Assembly (NCBI RefSeq): GCF_963855985.1
Contig: NC_087090.1
Span: 15,250,501 to 15,314,500, forward strand
Direction of reading: 5' to 3'
Source of the DNA: Ostrinia nubilalis
Taxonomy: Eukaryota; Arthropoda; Insecta; Lepidoptera; Crambidae
Length of the DNA: 64,000 bases
In this document: one piece after another, positions 1-11,405 of the stretch
Position numbering within the stretch: position 1 is the first letter of the stretch
How the letters are laid out: the number at the start of each line of letters is the position of its first letter
Notes under the pieces: model-generated
Databases searched by the model: none
The model's input: only the letters and a program-made list of their open reading frames with translations
Told to the model about the DNA's origin: nothing
Made by a program: the position numbers and the translations under genes

Positions 1-143
1 TTAACTAATAGTTAAAAAATGTACTGAAAGTCAAGCTAACCATTGTTCGAAAAACATTTTTTTCAGATATTTAACCACTTGTCATTTGACATCTGTCAAA
101 TTTGACCATTGGTTATTTTAACTACGAATCAAAAAACCGGGCC
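1..143. mobile_element. PIF/Harbinger-like MITE, truncated by window edge
   Basis: The sequence matches the second half of the MITE at 147-365 almost base for base and ends in the same terminal repeat, GAATCAAAAAACCGGGCC. It is followed directly by TTA. The left part lies outside the window. The class is inferred from GGGCC termini and a 3-bp TTA duplication, both typical of PIF/Harbinger-derived MITEs. Confidence 0.6.
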
Positions 144-146
144 TTA

Positions 147-365
147 GGCCCAGTTTTTTGATTCATAGTTAAAATAACAAATTGTTAAATTTTGCTAACA
201 ATGGTTAAATATTAACAAAATGTTAACTAATAGTTTAAAAATGTACTAAAAGTCCAGCTAACCATTGTTCGAAAAACATTTTTTTCTGATATTTAACCAC
301 TTGTCATTTGACATCTGCCAAATTTGACTATTGGTTATTTTAACCACGAATCAAAAAACCGGGCC
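147..365. mobile_element. PIF/Harbinger-like MITE, complete (219 bp)
   Basis: The terminal inverted repeats read GGCCCAGTTTTTTGATTC on the left and GAATCAAAAAACCGGGCC on the right, and similarity continues inward through a ttaaaataac stretch. TTA at 144-146 and at 366-368 is the likely target duplication. The element abuts the truncated copy at 1-143 and shares its TTA. It has no coding capacity. Confidence 0.7.
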
Positions 366-413
366 TTAGACTACTAGGTTAAACGATGGTGAAATCTATT
401 TATCCTTATTTAA

Positions 414-2216
414 CCCTTAATTCGACGACGTGCGATATACTTCCCATTGAACGAAAATAAATCTCCGTAAAAAAATTGACCGAATATCTTGAACTCAAGA
501 TGTTTATTTGCTCCCTGAACTATCTAACTATGCTGTCAAAAATCAGCAAGGCACCAATATCGATGAGACGCGAGCAATCTCCAATAATATGACGGGGAGG
601 AAGGGCCCGCTGTGCGGGCTCTCGGTAAATTGCATTTTATTCATTATTTTTCGGCTTAATACTCTTGTAATATTATTAAAAACTATAGATAGGATACCTG
701 CGAAGCTACTTACAATGTATTTACTGTCATACAGAGTTTTGTTTTCGTTTCACGACACCTATAACTTGCATGTCCAGTATACTTCCCGTCGTCGAATTAC
801 TAGTAAAGTAACTGCTAAATACTATGTCCAGTATTCTTCCCGTTGCCAAATTGTTAGAAAATTAACTTTTGTGGGTTTTGATAATAATATTTTAGGGATC
901 CACACATAAAATGTTTTCTGCCTCACTATGTACCGTTTTTCAGTGTATCAACTCTAAAAAACAAGCCTTAGTAGCATTGGTGCCACCTAACACTACTCCT
1001 TTTCATATAGATACTGGTTTTTATGAGAAAATTGTTCTTCTCATCCTGCTTTTCCATCAGTTCTTGCATAGAGCACATGAATATAGACAGCTAAGTCTTT
1101 AACTTTGTCTTACTCGAGGGAATAATGCCAGAGGCATGGACCAGAAGCGTTGTGGTACCCTTATTCAAGAAAGGGGATAACACCTTACTGAAGAATTATA
1201 GGCCCATCACGCTTCCGAGCCATATCTACAAGTTTTTATGCGAGGGTTATTACATGCCGGTGTCCGAGAAGTCTTTGTAACCATAAACCACATCCATACA
1301 CTGCGGCAGGGTTATACAGAAGACCAAAGAGTATTACTTGCCATAACGCTTGGCGTACGTGGACTATGAGGAGGCTTTCGATTTGATTGAAGCTTGAGCA
1401 GTGCTGTAGTCTTTCCAGAGAGCTTCCGTATTGACCCTTGGTGCTGCAGTGCTTGCACAAAATGCCACCTTGATGGCGGTCCAAGTGCAGGAGAAGAAAT
1501 CAGCAACAGGTCCAAGTGTGTTCCCAGTAATCACATAATGGTACCTACTGAAAGGTTACTTCTCACAATAAGCCCTCCCTATATCACAGCATGACATGGA
1601 TAGGGCTGTGCTTGGTGTTTCTGTGCGACATCTAATGAGAAGATCCGTAAAATAACTAAAATCATTGATATAGCCTTATGGATTAGCATGCTGAAGTGGC
1701 AATGGGCAGGGCGCACATCACGCAGAACTGATGACTGATGGCTACAGCAAGGTTCTAGTATGGAGGCAACGTGCGGACAACCGCTGCGTGGGAGGTCCAC
1801 TCACAAGGTGGACAGATGAACTCATAAAGGTAGCAGGAAGGCGCAGAATACAGAGTGACTATCAGATTGGCCGGTTGTTAGCCCACTTGCCAACCTGATA
1901 ATCATTGAGGGAGGACAATGTTCATTAGTGGACGTCATAAAGCTGAAATTATGATGATAATAATTAATATTTTATTACGGAACCACTTGTTTCTTTTTTC
2001 TGTCTCTTCGACAACGGGAAGTATACTGGACATGGTTGGAGAGCGTCACTTTCTTATGAACTTGGCAACGTCCAGTATACTGGACATAGGTTTTTCAGGA
2101 AACTGAAATAGTTAGATTTTTTTGGGTATTTTTTCTAGGGTCCTAGACAAGCTAAGAAACGAAATCAGTAACTGTTTTATAAATTTAACTAAAAAAAAAT
2201 TCCGTCGAATGAAGGG
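414..2216. mobile_element. piggyBac-like non-autonomous element with TTAA target duplication
   Basis: TTAA stands at 410-413 and 2217-2220. The left end begins CCCTTAATTCGACG and the right end, reversed, CCCTTCATTCGACG: a 14-bp inverted repeat with one mismatch. Inside are inverted subterminal repeats built on TGTCCAGTATACTTCCCG, near 770 and 826 on the left and 2009-2034 and 2068-2086 on the right. TTAA duplication and CCC... ends are hallmarks of the piggyBac superfamily. No transposase frame is visible; the middle (about 1100-1958) is a dead LINE fragment, so the element is non-autonomous or gutted. Short frames at 508-909 and 911-1102 resemble nothing I know. Confidence 0.75.
1100..1958 (+). 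pseudogene. Degenerate LINE reverse-transcriptase fragment (3' part)
   Basis: Conceptual translation in shifting frames gives reverse-transcriptase pieces: MPEAWTRSVVVPLFKKGDN followed by NYRPITLPS near 1123-1220, and AYVDYEEAFDLIE (motif A with its catalytic Asp) near 1351-1390. The end carries the family tail 'W..WAGRTSRRTD...VGGPLTRWTDELIKVAGR' and a gtggacgtcataaagctgaaattatgatgat tail. Frameshifts and stops break it throughout. It is the most complete copy here of the LINE whose 3' ends are scattered over the window; an RTE-like clade is likely but not proven. It lies inside the piggyBac-like element. Confidence 0.7.
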
Positions 2217-2220
2217 TTAA

Positions 2221-3763
2221 TGTTTATTTATAAATAAGATTTAATTATTATGATTTATGACATAGTTTAACGTAGCACTACCACTACTGATGGCATATGT
2301 GTGGTATTAATTACGTATTGACATTTAATTTGTCGTGGAATCTCGCTACTGTTGATCGGAAACCTGTGTTCTGTTTATCAAGAAGCAATTAACCGTATAC
2401 TGATATTGTAAGTTATGTAATTAGTATCCAAATGAGATTTACATCGCAGGAGATTATTTAGTCGTTTCACATCACAACTCATTCGGACCACGGTGTGAGT
2501 CACCCAATAATTGGATGGCTTCAAAGCCCAGGTTCAGGCTCCACCACACTCTCCAACTCCGTTTCCTTTCATTTCATTTTCAATCACAGAAACTAAAGGG
2601 AGATGTGACAAGGGGGCGGGGCCGGTGTCACATCAATATGCCCAAAAACAGAACACATTGCTCGTGAGAGCAATGATGACAGCAGCGACGTCATAATGTA
2701 AACAGTTTAGATTGCTTGCGTAGTACTAAAGATTATTCGAACGTTGAGTACTGATACCGCAGTGGATAAGCACATATTTTGATTACTTTGTGTGTGTGAA
2801 TTTCTAATGCGCTGAGTTTCGAACTCAGCGCATTAGTTGGCATCTCTCCATATCTCTATGGGTACAACCGATCCAGAGCCTGTGTGACGTCAGTTTTTAT
2901 GAAATGGCTGTAGCAATCGTGTCGTGTAAGTAAATCCATTTCAGCTATTGCTACTTCGCACTCTATGCAAACTTACAATTAGATGCACCTTGTTAATTTG
3001 CAATATTTTGCGTTAATAATTAATTAAAGGTTACATACCTGAACGGATCTGTTTGAGGACTGATAATATTTAAACAATGTCTTCTTATACTAAAAAGGTG
3101 TTAATTGAATAACTGTCGCGTGAGACTGTGAACAATTTTTCTTGTCGTTGAAAAATTGTTTGGCGACATGTTCAACAGTGAGTTTAATGAACACATAGCG
3201 CCATCTATAAGTGACAAAGTGACATGAACCCGTATAATATCTATGGATTGACAACCTCGCTACTAAATCCAATTTTTCTTTCTAAAAATGAAGCATTGAT
3301 AACGAGCAAAGTTCGCACAGCTAAACTATTGCTGCCAACAGTTGTAAATTATTAACGGAGCTAAAAATGTCTTCATAATCTGCTGGCAGGACAGTGGCTC
3401 TCAATCTGTGGGCTGTGAGCGAGCATTTTCCTTTGATCAAGTAACTTATGATAAAACCATAAACCATAAACCATAAAACCATAACATTAGTTTGTTTGGT
3501 GAAGATGAGAAATATTGAAGTGTTCTGCTCTGCACGAAATTCCCTGTAGAAATATATTCGCGATGCTCTGTGATAAGACACATGAAGTATGGGACTCGCA
3601 CTGGATTATATCCCCTCCTCTCAAAAAAATATAGTAACTGTGACAGATTTAATTTCGATATGCCTTCACTGAGCGAAGTAACTGAAAACGCTAGAGCGAA
3701 GCTATCATAGGTCTTTTGTTTATGGGAGCTGTATCGATACCTCCGGATTTATCGCTTCCACAT
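2221..3763. other. No gene recognised
   Basis: AT-rich sequence with only short frames lacking any recognisable motif. It holds a 15-bp perfect hairpin at 2804-2836 and a loose repeat of 'ccataaa' near 3457-3483. Confidence 0.6.
2804..2836. repeat. Perfect short hairpin (15-bp arms, 3-nt loop)
   Basis: The arms ctaatgcgctgagtt (2804-2818) and aactcagcgcattag (2822-2836) are exact reverse complements around TCG. No terminal duplication is evident, so this may be a hairpin or a MITE core. Confidence 0.6.
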
Positions 3764-4159
3764 ACCAAACGCGGGTCAGAAGCAGTGCGGGTCAGTTGCA
3801 GCGCGGCTGAGGCACACTGAAAGCAGCGCAGTTTCAAAGCAGTTGCACTTGCAACGCGGGCGGTTGTCAAAAATTTAAATATTCGAAAAACCGCTTTCAA
3901 CGCGCTGCTACCGCCTTGCGTCCGGTGTGTCATGCATGATAATATGGCCGCCATAGTAATACAACAGCGCGGGTCCGCGTTCGCGCCGCTTCTGTCCCGC
4001 ACCCGCGCCGCTTCGTTTGTATTTCGGCAGTTGCAGTGCGGGCGCGGTTGGAGCGCGGGCCCGCGTTCCAATTTGGTGTGACATACTTCAAAGAGTTTCT
4101 TGTATTACAACTTGCGCGGGCCCGCATTCAAACTGCGCTGCTACAGCCCTGCGTTTGGT
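3764..4159. mobile_element. GC-rich MITE-like repeat
   Basis: A CpG-rich island in AT-rich DNA. It opens ACCAAACGCGGG and closes CTGCGTTTGGT, and both ends continue into 'agcag.gcg' blocks in opposite orientation, so the termini are imperfect inverted repeats. Internal runs such as gcgcgggcccgcg are themselves palindromic. The long minus-strand open frames here are a by-product of GC content. Superfamily not assigned. Confidence 0.5.
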
Positions 4160-5010
4160 CTGCCCAAGGCTTTAGGCGTTTACAACCTTTTTGTTGAGAA
4201 CCGCTGGCTTAGACAAACGATTTTCCTCGGTCGGGTTTTACTATTTGAATATTTAATTGGAAGTCGTCTAGAGATGAAAATTGCCGTGCTCGAAAACTAC
4301 TGAGACGAAATAGTTAAGAGAGGTATTAACGGATTTACAAGTCTAATCCCAGCTACTCGTTCTTAGCTATTTTGTGGCTCAAATTGTGGTTTTAATTTAT
4401 GATACATTTCTGCCTTAAAAATTACATACATTTCGAAAAAATCTTGGGCTTTAAGTCTACAACAAACTAATCAAGATTCTTACTTACCTACGCTATTTTA
4501 AACGACATAGTACCCTCTATTGGACAACTGGATAAAAAATAATAAAAAACGAACAATACAAAATACAAATCGTTATTCGATATCTTGAGTCACCTTTTAA
4601 TCCACCTTCACGAATCGTACAAGACAAGTTATATGATAGCATTGCGATTTGTGACTTAAAAGCCATGAAAGCCCGTACAAAGCAGCAGAATTTCGACCTT
4701 TAGCTGATGATTTAAGATTCAATGTTGATGATAGAGATAAAGGGAAAGACGTCAGAAGCAGCGGGGCGAGCATATAGCGTGTAGCACGCGAAGCTTCAAG
4801 CCTAGACGAATAGTTGCATCGTGGATGTTGGCGAATATCGACTGGCACTGATTTCGTTCGTAATAGAATTGTTGACTACGTTTGCATTGGGTTTTTTAAA
4901 GTCCTATTCTTTATAAGTCTGTAGGCTCTTTTCCAAAATATAGCTTGCCCTACCATCACTTCAGGGCTACATAGCGACGGGTCCTGAGGAGCAATGGCGG
5001 AAATAATGAC
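4160..5010. other. No gene recognised
   Basis: Unannotated AT-rich DNA. The short frames at 4100-4303 and 4597-4848 show no domain, no codon bias and no similarity that I recognise. Confidence 0.55.
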
Positions 5011-5162
5011 TAACGCCCGTATTCACAAACATTACTATGAGGTCTTACAGTGCGCTTGGACGCATAGGGTGACACACGAACCAATCATAGAGCTCTGTTT
5101 AACGCTGTGCGTTCGGTTTGCTGCTTCACTTAAGCAAGCAACGCTTGTGAATACGGGTGTTA
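5011..5162. mobile_element. 152-bp MITE, uninterrupted copy
   Basis: The ends are TAACGCCCGTATTCACAA and TTGTGAATACGGGTGTTA, inverted repeats of about 18 bp with one or two mismatches. The interior reads ...gtgacacacgaaccaatcatagagctctgttt... This copy is the empty-site counterpart of the MITE at 15083-15164 + 23309-23382, which is split by the Gypsy element. TA at each end may be a Tc1/mariner-type duplication. Confidence 0.75.
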
Positions 5163-5204
5163 GTCTTTGTCTGCATCTTTAATTTTGATTTGATAATTCT
5201 CTTT

Positions 5205-6648
5205 ATAGGCCAGTAGAATTAGCTTTTAAATCGGAAATAATTCCTACAAAAGATTTTATTGCTTTAATGGCTTCATTGGTTGCCCATTAAGACTCTCCTA
5301 GGTTTTCGACTTCGACGGAGTTGTGCTTAAGTGGTGGGGGCCCCCGAAAGGGGCGCTTTTTAGGGTTTCCGGTTATACCGCGTTAAGGAAACGTCCTGCC
5401 TATCGAAAAGTGGTTTTCCTGACGGTTAAAGGGCAATTAATCCTGCATTAAATAAGACCAAATTCATATGTTTTGGACAAACCGTTCTCGTGCAAATGTT
5501 CGGCAAAGTAGAAAATATGTGTATAATTTATGACCCTCTCCACGTCCAATAGCTGGTCACCCGTAGGCTCCCAAGCCTTGTAAAGGGTCGCCTTAACCAG
5601 CGTATCCCTGTGAAGGCTCACGAGTTGGATTCGCTTATCCTTGTTCGTCCCAGCCGTTCCTTAACTGCGGTTGCTGCACCTCTTCCTGGCACTCTCCTGA
5701 ACGACTCTGTGTTACCTAATGTGGCTGCCCCTCTTCCTTGTACCCTCCTGTACGATTGCATTGCTTAGCCATATGCCTGGTCCAAGGTTCGACGCCACAA
5801 AATCAACTTCGTACGCGTGAAAATAGTTAAAATACTGTTTTCCATGCTTGCAACATTTTTCTTTACTGCTTCGCCTCTGTTAGTCGTAGAGTGATTGTAT
5901 ATATCCTATAGCCTTCCTCAATGTATGAGCTATTCAACACAAAAATAATTATTTCAATCAAACTAGTAATTCTTGAGATTAGCGCGTTCAAACAGACAAA
6001 CAAAAAACTCTTCAGCGTTTTAATATGAACTTTTTGTTGTTGATTTTTGGCGTCGAACCTTAGACCAGGCATACGGCTAGGCAACGTAGTCGTGCAGGAG
6101 GATACAAGAAAGAGGGGCAGCCACAGTAGGTAACACAGAGTCGTTCAGGTGAGTGCCAGGAAGAGGTGCAGCAACCGCAGTTAAGGAACGGCTTGGACAA
6201 ACAAGGACAAGCGCATCCAGCTCGTAAGCCTTGATAGGGTTACACTGGTTGAGGCGCTCCTTTACAAGACTTGGAAGCCTGCGGATAACGATCCATTGAA
6301 CGTGGAGAGGGTTATTAATTATACACATATTTTCTACTTTGCCGAACATTTGCACGAGAACGGTTTGTTCAAAACATATGAATTTGGTCTTATTTAATGC
6401 AGGATTAAATGCCCTTCAACCGTCAGGAATACCACTTTTCGATAGGGTAAGCCCTTTACGCGGTATAACCGGAAAACCGTAAAAACGCCCCTTTTGGGGG
6501 GGCCCCCACCACTTAAGCACAACTCCGTCGAAGTCGAAAACCTAGGAGAGTCTTTATGGGCGACTAATGAAGCCATTAAAGCACTAAAATCTTTAGTAGG
6601 AATTATTTCCGATTTAATTCATTTTTGTGTTTAATTCTACTGGCCTAT
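5205..6648. repeat. Large inverted duplication (about 600-bp arms, 230-nt spacer)
   Basis: The left arm (5205-5807) begins ATAGGCCAGTAGAATTA and the right arm (6038-6648) ends with its reverse complement. Alignment continues throughout, for example cctaggttttcgacttcgac against gtcgaagtcgaaaacctagg, and ggtggggg against cccccacc. The arms differ by scattered substitutions and small indels, roughly a tenth of positions by eye. The spacer 5808-6037 resembles the Helitron-like repeat at 24682-24896. Small minus-strand frames at 6077-6355 and 6394-6576 are not recognised. It could be a fold-back transposon or an inverted duplication; a transcript would form long double-stranded RNA. Confidence 0.8.
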
Positions 6649-7715
6649 TATGTTCCTGCTGCATTTTAACTGGAGCTTCATTGGAAAGAGTTATTATTTT
6701 TATATCTTAGGCATTTTTGAAGCTACTTGTATCTCAGTACGTCAGCTTTGTGGATGAGTGATCATTCTGATATTAAGTTGCATTTATCACCAGTATCTTA
6801 ATAAGATTAGTAATTCGTAAATTCAATTTCCTGTCGCGAATTTGACAGTATTTTGCTTCCAGATTAGAAATACTCGTACCTCTAGCACAGTTATCACTTA
6901 GCATAAATCTCCTTTCTTTCAATAGCAAGAGAAACTATCCTGTCAATTAATTAGTCTTCACCCCCTTCGTCCCCCTTCCCCCTCGATTTATATCTGGCAT
7001 TAGCATACAGATTGGAAAGTTTGCTATCGGGGGCTACCATGACAGCCCAAGGAAAACCGACAAACAAGTCTGTGCAAAATTTAACGACGTCTCAGATGTT
7101 AGAGCAACATTCATGTTAAAAACCACTGCTATATTGTTGGTTTTTAACATGAATGTTGCTTGCTCTGGCGGATTCGTTTTGGCATATCTGGCTATCCATA
7201 GCCACATAACTATGTAGATATTGTATTTACATACATACGGTGTGTAGAGGTATCTACTATGTGTCACCGTAAAATTATAAATTCCGTCAGATTGCAATAT
7301 GACGTAGTTAGATTACAATCTCACGCGTTATATTATAAACTGACGGAGTTCACAATTTCACGTTGACATACAAAAATTCTTGCTCGGGCTGTGGCACACG
7401 ACTCGCACTAGCGTTATAACCATTGTGTTCGTTAACAGCTGCGTAAAACTCGTTAATTAAAACCACCGAACTAAACTGGACCTTGTTACTACATTGTTTG
7501 AATGGCCCCATGGCGTGGTGAATTGAAAGTGTTTGGTTCATATCCCGGTCGGGTCAAGAATTTGTGATAAATCTAATTTAATTATGTTCCTTCTTTTCTA
7601 TTTGTTTGGGGCTAAATTATGTCGTTTTTATGGAGCGGTTTAGCGAGAATTCCAATAACAAGAATTTCTACCTGATCTCAAGGAATTTTGTATTACAGAA
7701 GTTTAGTAATTCTTT
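6649..7715. other. No gene recognised
   Basis: Unassigned sequence apart from the perfect hairpin at 7104-7159. Short minus-strand frames (7034-7297, 7350-7541) have no recognisable features. Confidence 0.55.
7104..7159. repeat. Perfect hairpin (22-bp arms, 12-nt loop)
   Basis: The left arm at 7104-7125 (gcaacattcatgttaaaaac + ca) is exactly complementary to the right arm at 7138-7159. It may be a MITE core or a small-RNA hairpin; nothing in the flanks decides this. Confidence 0.65.
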
Positions 7716-7977
7716 CCAAATGACGTCGACTGCTAGACAAAGACCTCCTTCCGAGTGTAATCATAAATAAAAAGTTTCATAATATTTTCTAATAGATCTA
7801 GGACAATATTAGTGACCCTACTGACTTCCCTTTCGCCGTGCCTCGTGTCTAATGTAGCCGAAATACGTAATTGAATTATCCATTTATCGCAAACAATGAT
7901 GGATGTAGGTTCAAGCGTTGAAGGCACAGTCGAGGGTTGAGCTCATGCTGACGTATGAGCTATTACTTGAAGTTTTC

Positions 7978-8206
7978 GGTCGTTTCAGCCAAATGATTAT
8001 GACGTCCACTGCTGGACAAAGGCCTCCCCCAAAGATTTCCACAGCGGTCCTGGGCTACCCGCATCCAGGTACTTCTCATGATTTTCACCAGATCGTTTGT
8101 CCACCAAGTGAGAAGCCTGTTCACTCTACGTTGTCCGGCCCGTGGTCGCCACTCGAGAACTTTTCTGCCCTCTACAAGCTATGTGCCCCGCCCACAGCCA
8201 CTTTTT
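7978..8206 (-). mobile_element. LINE 3'-end fragment (QWTSFG family)
   Basis: In reverse orientation it encodes remnants of the LINE C-terminus: GRKVLEWRPR-, RPPTRW-, -QQWTS-type residues, with 'gacgtccactgctggacaaaggcctccccc' at the 3' edge. A shorter scrap of the same tail lies at 7716-7758. It is frame-broken and 5'-truncated. Confidence 0.7.
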
Positions 8207-10172
8207 AGCAATTCTGCGATATTTTGGCAGACATAGAAATTTTATTGTTAAATTAGTAATATGTGATGATTTCTACCAATAAGATTTTTGGACGTCACGT
8301 CAATGCTTTCTTACACTCATTGAAAACTAAATAGATTTTCTGCGTTAAATATTATGAACCGGTTGAAACCGGCTTGAAAGGTAGTGTTTCCAAAACATCA
8401 ATATGCTTATTTTTGTGACTGCAACATTTAATATTAAATGAACTACCAGAGTTTGAAAATAAAACTTTTAATTGAAAAATCTTCCAGGATTTAATCTTTT
8501 GCAAAATGTTTTTGACATTTTTCCGCTTGTGTATTTTAACAATTAAGAAAACGTTTCCCTGATGTTAAGCCGTTTAATACTTTAGAACTTTCTTTTTGAA
8601 CAAATGGAGGGCAAACTGAGCAACAATGGTACTTTAAGAGATCTTAATCACACTAATAAGTGCTTTTTTTCAACATAACTGTGTACTTTGATGTGATGTC
8701 GATTGTACCTTAGCTAGCACAGCGCAGACTTCACATTTTGGGTTGCAAAATAACCCTAATTTCAACTAACAATAACTTATATTGTTGCACTAGGTGTGGC
8801 CTACAACATATCAACCTTTAAACCATTAAAACATTGTTAACCTTCTTGATTTTTTCCCACATTTTACGTTCAGTTTTACTGACATACTTACTTCTCCCTC
8901 TTATTACTATTAAGCCTTATTCTGCCCTGGTGCTCTCTTCTCTGGATGCATTAATTCTGCCACCTTATTTTGAATTATTGTAACTCGGTGAAATGGGGTG
9001 ATAAAAGCTTAGTATCTCGGTGCGAATCCCAGGCCTACTAGCGTGGCACTGATTCACCCACTCTAAATACATAAGATATTTGGGAACCGTCATTAATTAA
9101 TAGCAAAGACAGTATTGAAAACGTTAAATAGTTTAACTTGAGCAAATTGATCCCATTTCGACAAATAGGCTGGCTAAATTTTACCCGAGAAGTGACATCG
9201 GCGGGAATAGTCCCAGATAATAGAGGTCGAGTCCCAATTACTATTCATTAACAAACAATGTCCCTCCCCTCTGCCCCCCCCCCTGAAATAATTATCGGCG
9301 GTGATGCCCTCTTGGGCTGCCTCAGCCGGAAATAGAACTGGTGTTTGGTTGAGGTGAGGATCCTTTTGTGGTTTAGAAATTTAGGAGAGTAGATAGAATA
9401 CATAATACTTTATTGTACACCAGATTAGACACATAAAAGAAATATCAAATCTAAACGACACAGTTTGGTCTTAGCGCTATGAAGATGTTTCTTTAAGACA
9501 ACCCAGGGAGAAGTCAATTAAAATAAAACAGGATAGTTATTAAGTAACTTTTTGAGAGTAACCTACAGTTGGAAGAGCAGTCGCCCGGCAAGCGAAAGAT
9601 CGTGGGTTAAATTCCCGCCTTAGGCAGTTCGATTTTTTCAAGTTATTTTATAACTTACCTAAACATTAGTATCCCTTCAATAAAGAGTTAAATTATAACC
9701 TTTTGCTAATTTGATAGTCGACGCGCTTTAAGTAAAATATTTATATAATAAATTAATATAATATTATTCCGATCCGACCTAATCTAACCAAACTTTAGAA
9801 AATAAATTCAGACCTAACTTTTGAACAATTAATAGGCACTTTTTATTCATAGTAATTTTAATTCAAAGATATTAATCACTTCTGCTTACTAAGCTTATAA
9901 CTTTCTTAAATCCTACAAAGAGAAAAAGGTGTTGTTAACTGTATGCAGTTTCAAGAAAGTTGAAAATGTGTTGGCAGAAACCACTAGTTTAAGGGTTAAA
10001 CGGGTCGAGTCTCTTGAAGAAGCTAAATAGCACTTAAGTCTTCAAGCCAATCTTGAGAAAAAGTAAAAGGCGGTGATCCAAATTAAATCGTGGAGCTTTA
10101 AACAGGTCTGGAGTGAAGATAATAAATTATAATTAGAGCTTTTCAGTTGCAAGCATGCAACAGTATAACATT
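8207..10172. other. No gene; degenerate tRNA-like SINE heads
   Basis: Mostly unassigned AT-rich DNA. Near 9560-9635 a tRNA-like stretch (ggaagagcagtcgcccggca ... gtgggttaaattcccgcc) recalls a SINE head with a mutated B box. A second B-box-like site, cggtgcgaatccc, lies near 9020. Neither folds into an intact tRNA by inspection. Confidence 0.45.
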
Positions 10173-10464
10173 AAAGCCATGTATTCATTAGGCAACATTT
10201 GTTAATGATGTTGTTGATGATGATGATTCTGTTTATGATTAGTGTGAAACAAGTTTACCATAAACACAGGTTTCTGAAACTTGGCCGTCCACACTTGCTC
10301 TCCACTCATAGCGGGAAGCACGGCAACATGTATCATAAACAATGTTTCATCACCTATGTTTATGAACTGTTTATAAACTGTTTACAGAGATGATGAAACA
10401 TTGTTTATGAACAGTTTATAAACTGTGTTTATCAACAAATGTTGCCTAATGAATACGTGGCTTA
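10173..10464. mobile_element. MITE with about 30-bp terminal inverted repeats
   Basis: The left end reads CCATGTATTCATTAGGCAAC and the right end gttgcctaatgaatacgtgg, an inverted pair with one mismatch that continues into aacaaatgt. Inside, the sequence folds on itself: tttatgaactgtttataaac and gaaacattgtttatgaacag recur in both orientations. Confidence 0.65.
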
Positions 10465-10477
10465 AGGCGGCGATTCG

Positions 10478-10722
10478 TCGTTCGTTTCGGCCAAATGACG
10501 TCCACTGCTGGACAAAGACCTCTCCCAAGCATTTCCATAACGACCCGTCCTGCGCTGCCCGCATCCAGGTTCTTCCCACGACCTTCGCCAGATCGTTGGT
10601 CAACCTAGTGGGGGGCTGCCTTAGCTGCCTACATTGTCTTTCGGTCCGTGGTCGCCACTCGAAAACTTTTCTGCCCCAGCGGCCATCAGCTCTGCGAGCT
10701 ATGTGCCCCGCGAACGAAGTTG
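10478..10722 (-). mobile_element. LINE 3'-end fragment (QWTSFG family)
   Basis: The minus strand reads LAKVVGRTWMRAAQDGSLWK ... FVQQWTSFG, the recurring C-terminal peptide of this LINE in the window. The fragment is 5'-truncated and is followed by a second copy in the same orientation. Confidence 0.75.
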
Positions 10723-10744
10723 ATTGATCAATCAGTCAGTTCGT

Positions 10745-10934
10745 TCGTTCGTTTCAGCCGAAAGACGTCCGCTGCTGGACAAAGGCCTCCCCCATGGATT
10801 TCCACAAAGACCGGTCCTGCGCCGCTAGCATCCAGGAACCTCCCGCGACCTTCACCAGATCGTCGGTCCACCTAGTGGGAGGCCTGCCAACGCTACGTCT
10901 TCTGGCTCGTGGTCGCCACTCAAGAATCTTAGTC
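10745..10934 (-). mobile_element. LINE 3'-end fragment (QWTSFG family), tandem copy
   Basis: A second minus-strand 3' fragment directly after the first, with (gttc)n before it. The sequence 'gacgtccgctgctggacaaa ggcctccccc' and 'cggtccacctagtgggaggc' matches the other copies. It is a non-functional relic. Confidence 0.7.
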
Positions 10935-11220
10935 AGTCAATCAGTCAGTAACAACGATGTTATAAGAGTACTTAGATTTGAAGCTAAGTAGGTAAAAAGA
11001 AACTTCTCGAAAACAATCCGATAGGGATATACAATAAAGGTCATTCGACATAACGATAAGAGCCTACTTTCGAGTAATTACCCGATTCTCGATAACCCGA
11101 CCCTATGAGATGTAACTGATACTAGAGACTGACCCTAAAGCTGTACACTCACCTTAGCGTTACGTTGTAACATTTGCGAAGAACTTTGTACATTGTGTAA
11201 TCCTTCACAACTTTCAGACT

Positions 11221-11405
11221 AAGAGCTCTTTCAAATTAGACATTTTGAGCCGGACTTTAGTCGTGCGTTTGCAGGACCGCACACGGCAAATTTTGTAACA
11301 ACTGCATCAGAATAAAATTGACAATAAATTACCAATAGATAGTGTGCGGTCTTGCAAACGCATGACAGACGTCCTGCTGAAAACGTCTAATTTGAAAGAA
11401 CCCTT
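11221..11405. mobile_element. MITE with long inverted repeats
   Basis: The left side reads ctctttcaaattagacattt and the right, reversed, ttctttcaaattagacgttt; pairing continues through 'gcgtttgca(g/a)gaccgcacac'. About 65 bp of each arm align around an AT-rich core. No coding capacity. Confidence 0.65.

Noticed and set aside
3691..4127. Long minus-strand frames in a GC-rich block
   Set aside because: CpG-rich MITE sequence has few stop codons by chance; no domain is visible.
9560..9640. Possible tRNA gene
   Set aside because: The B box is mutated (gggttaaattccc) and no intact cloverleaf can be drawn by inspection; more likely a SINE head.
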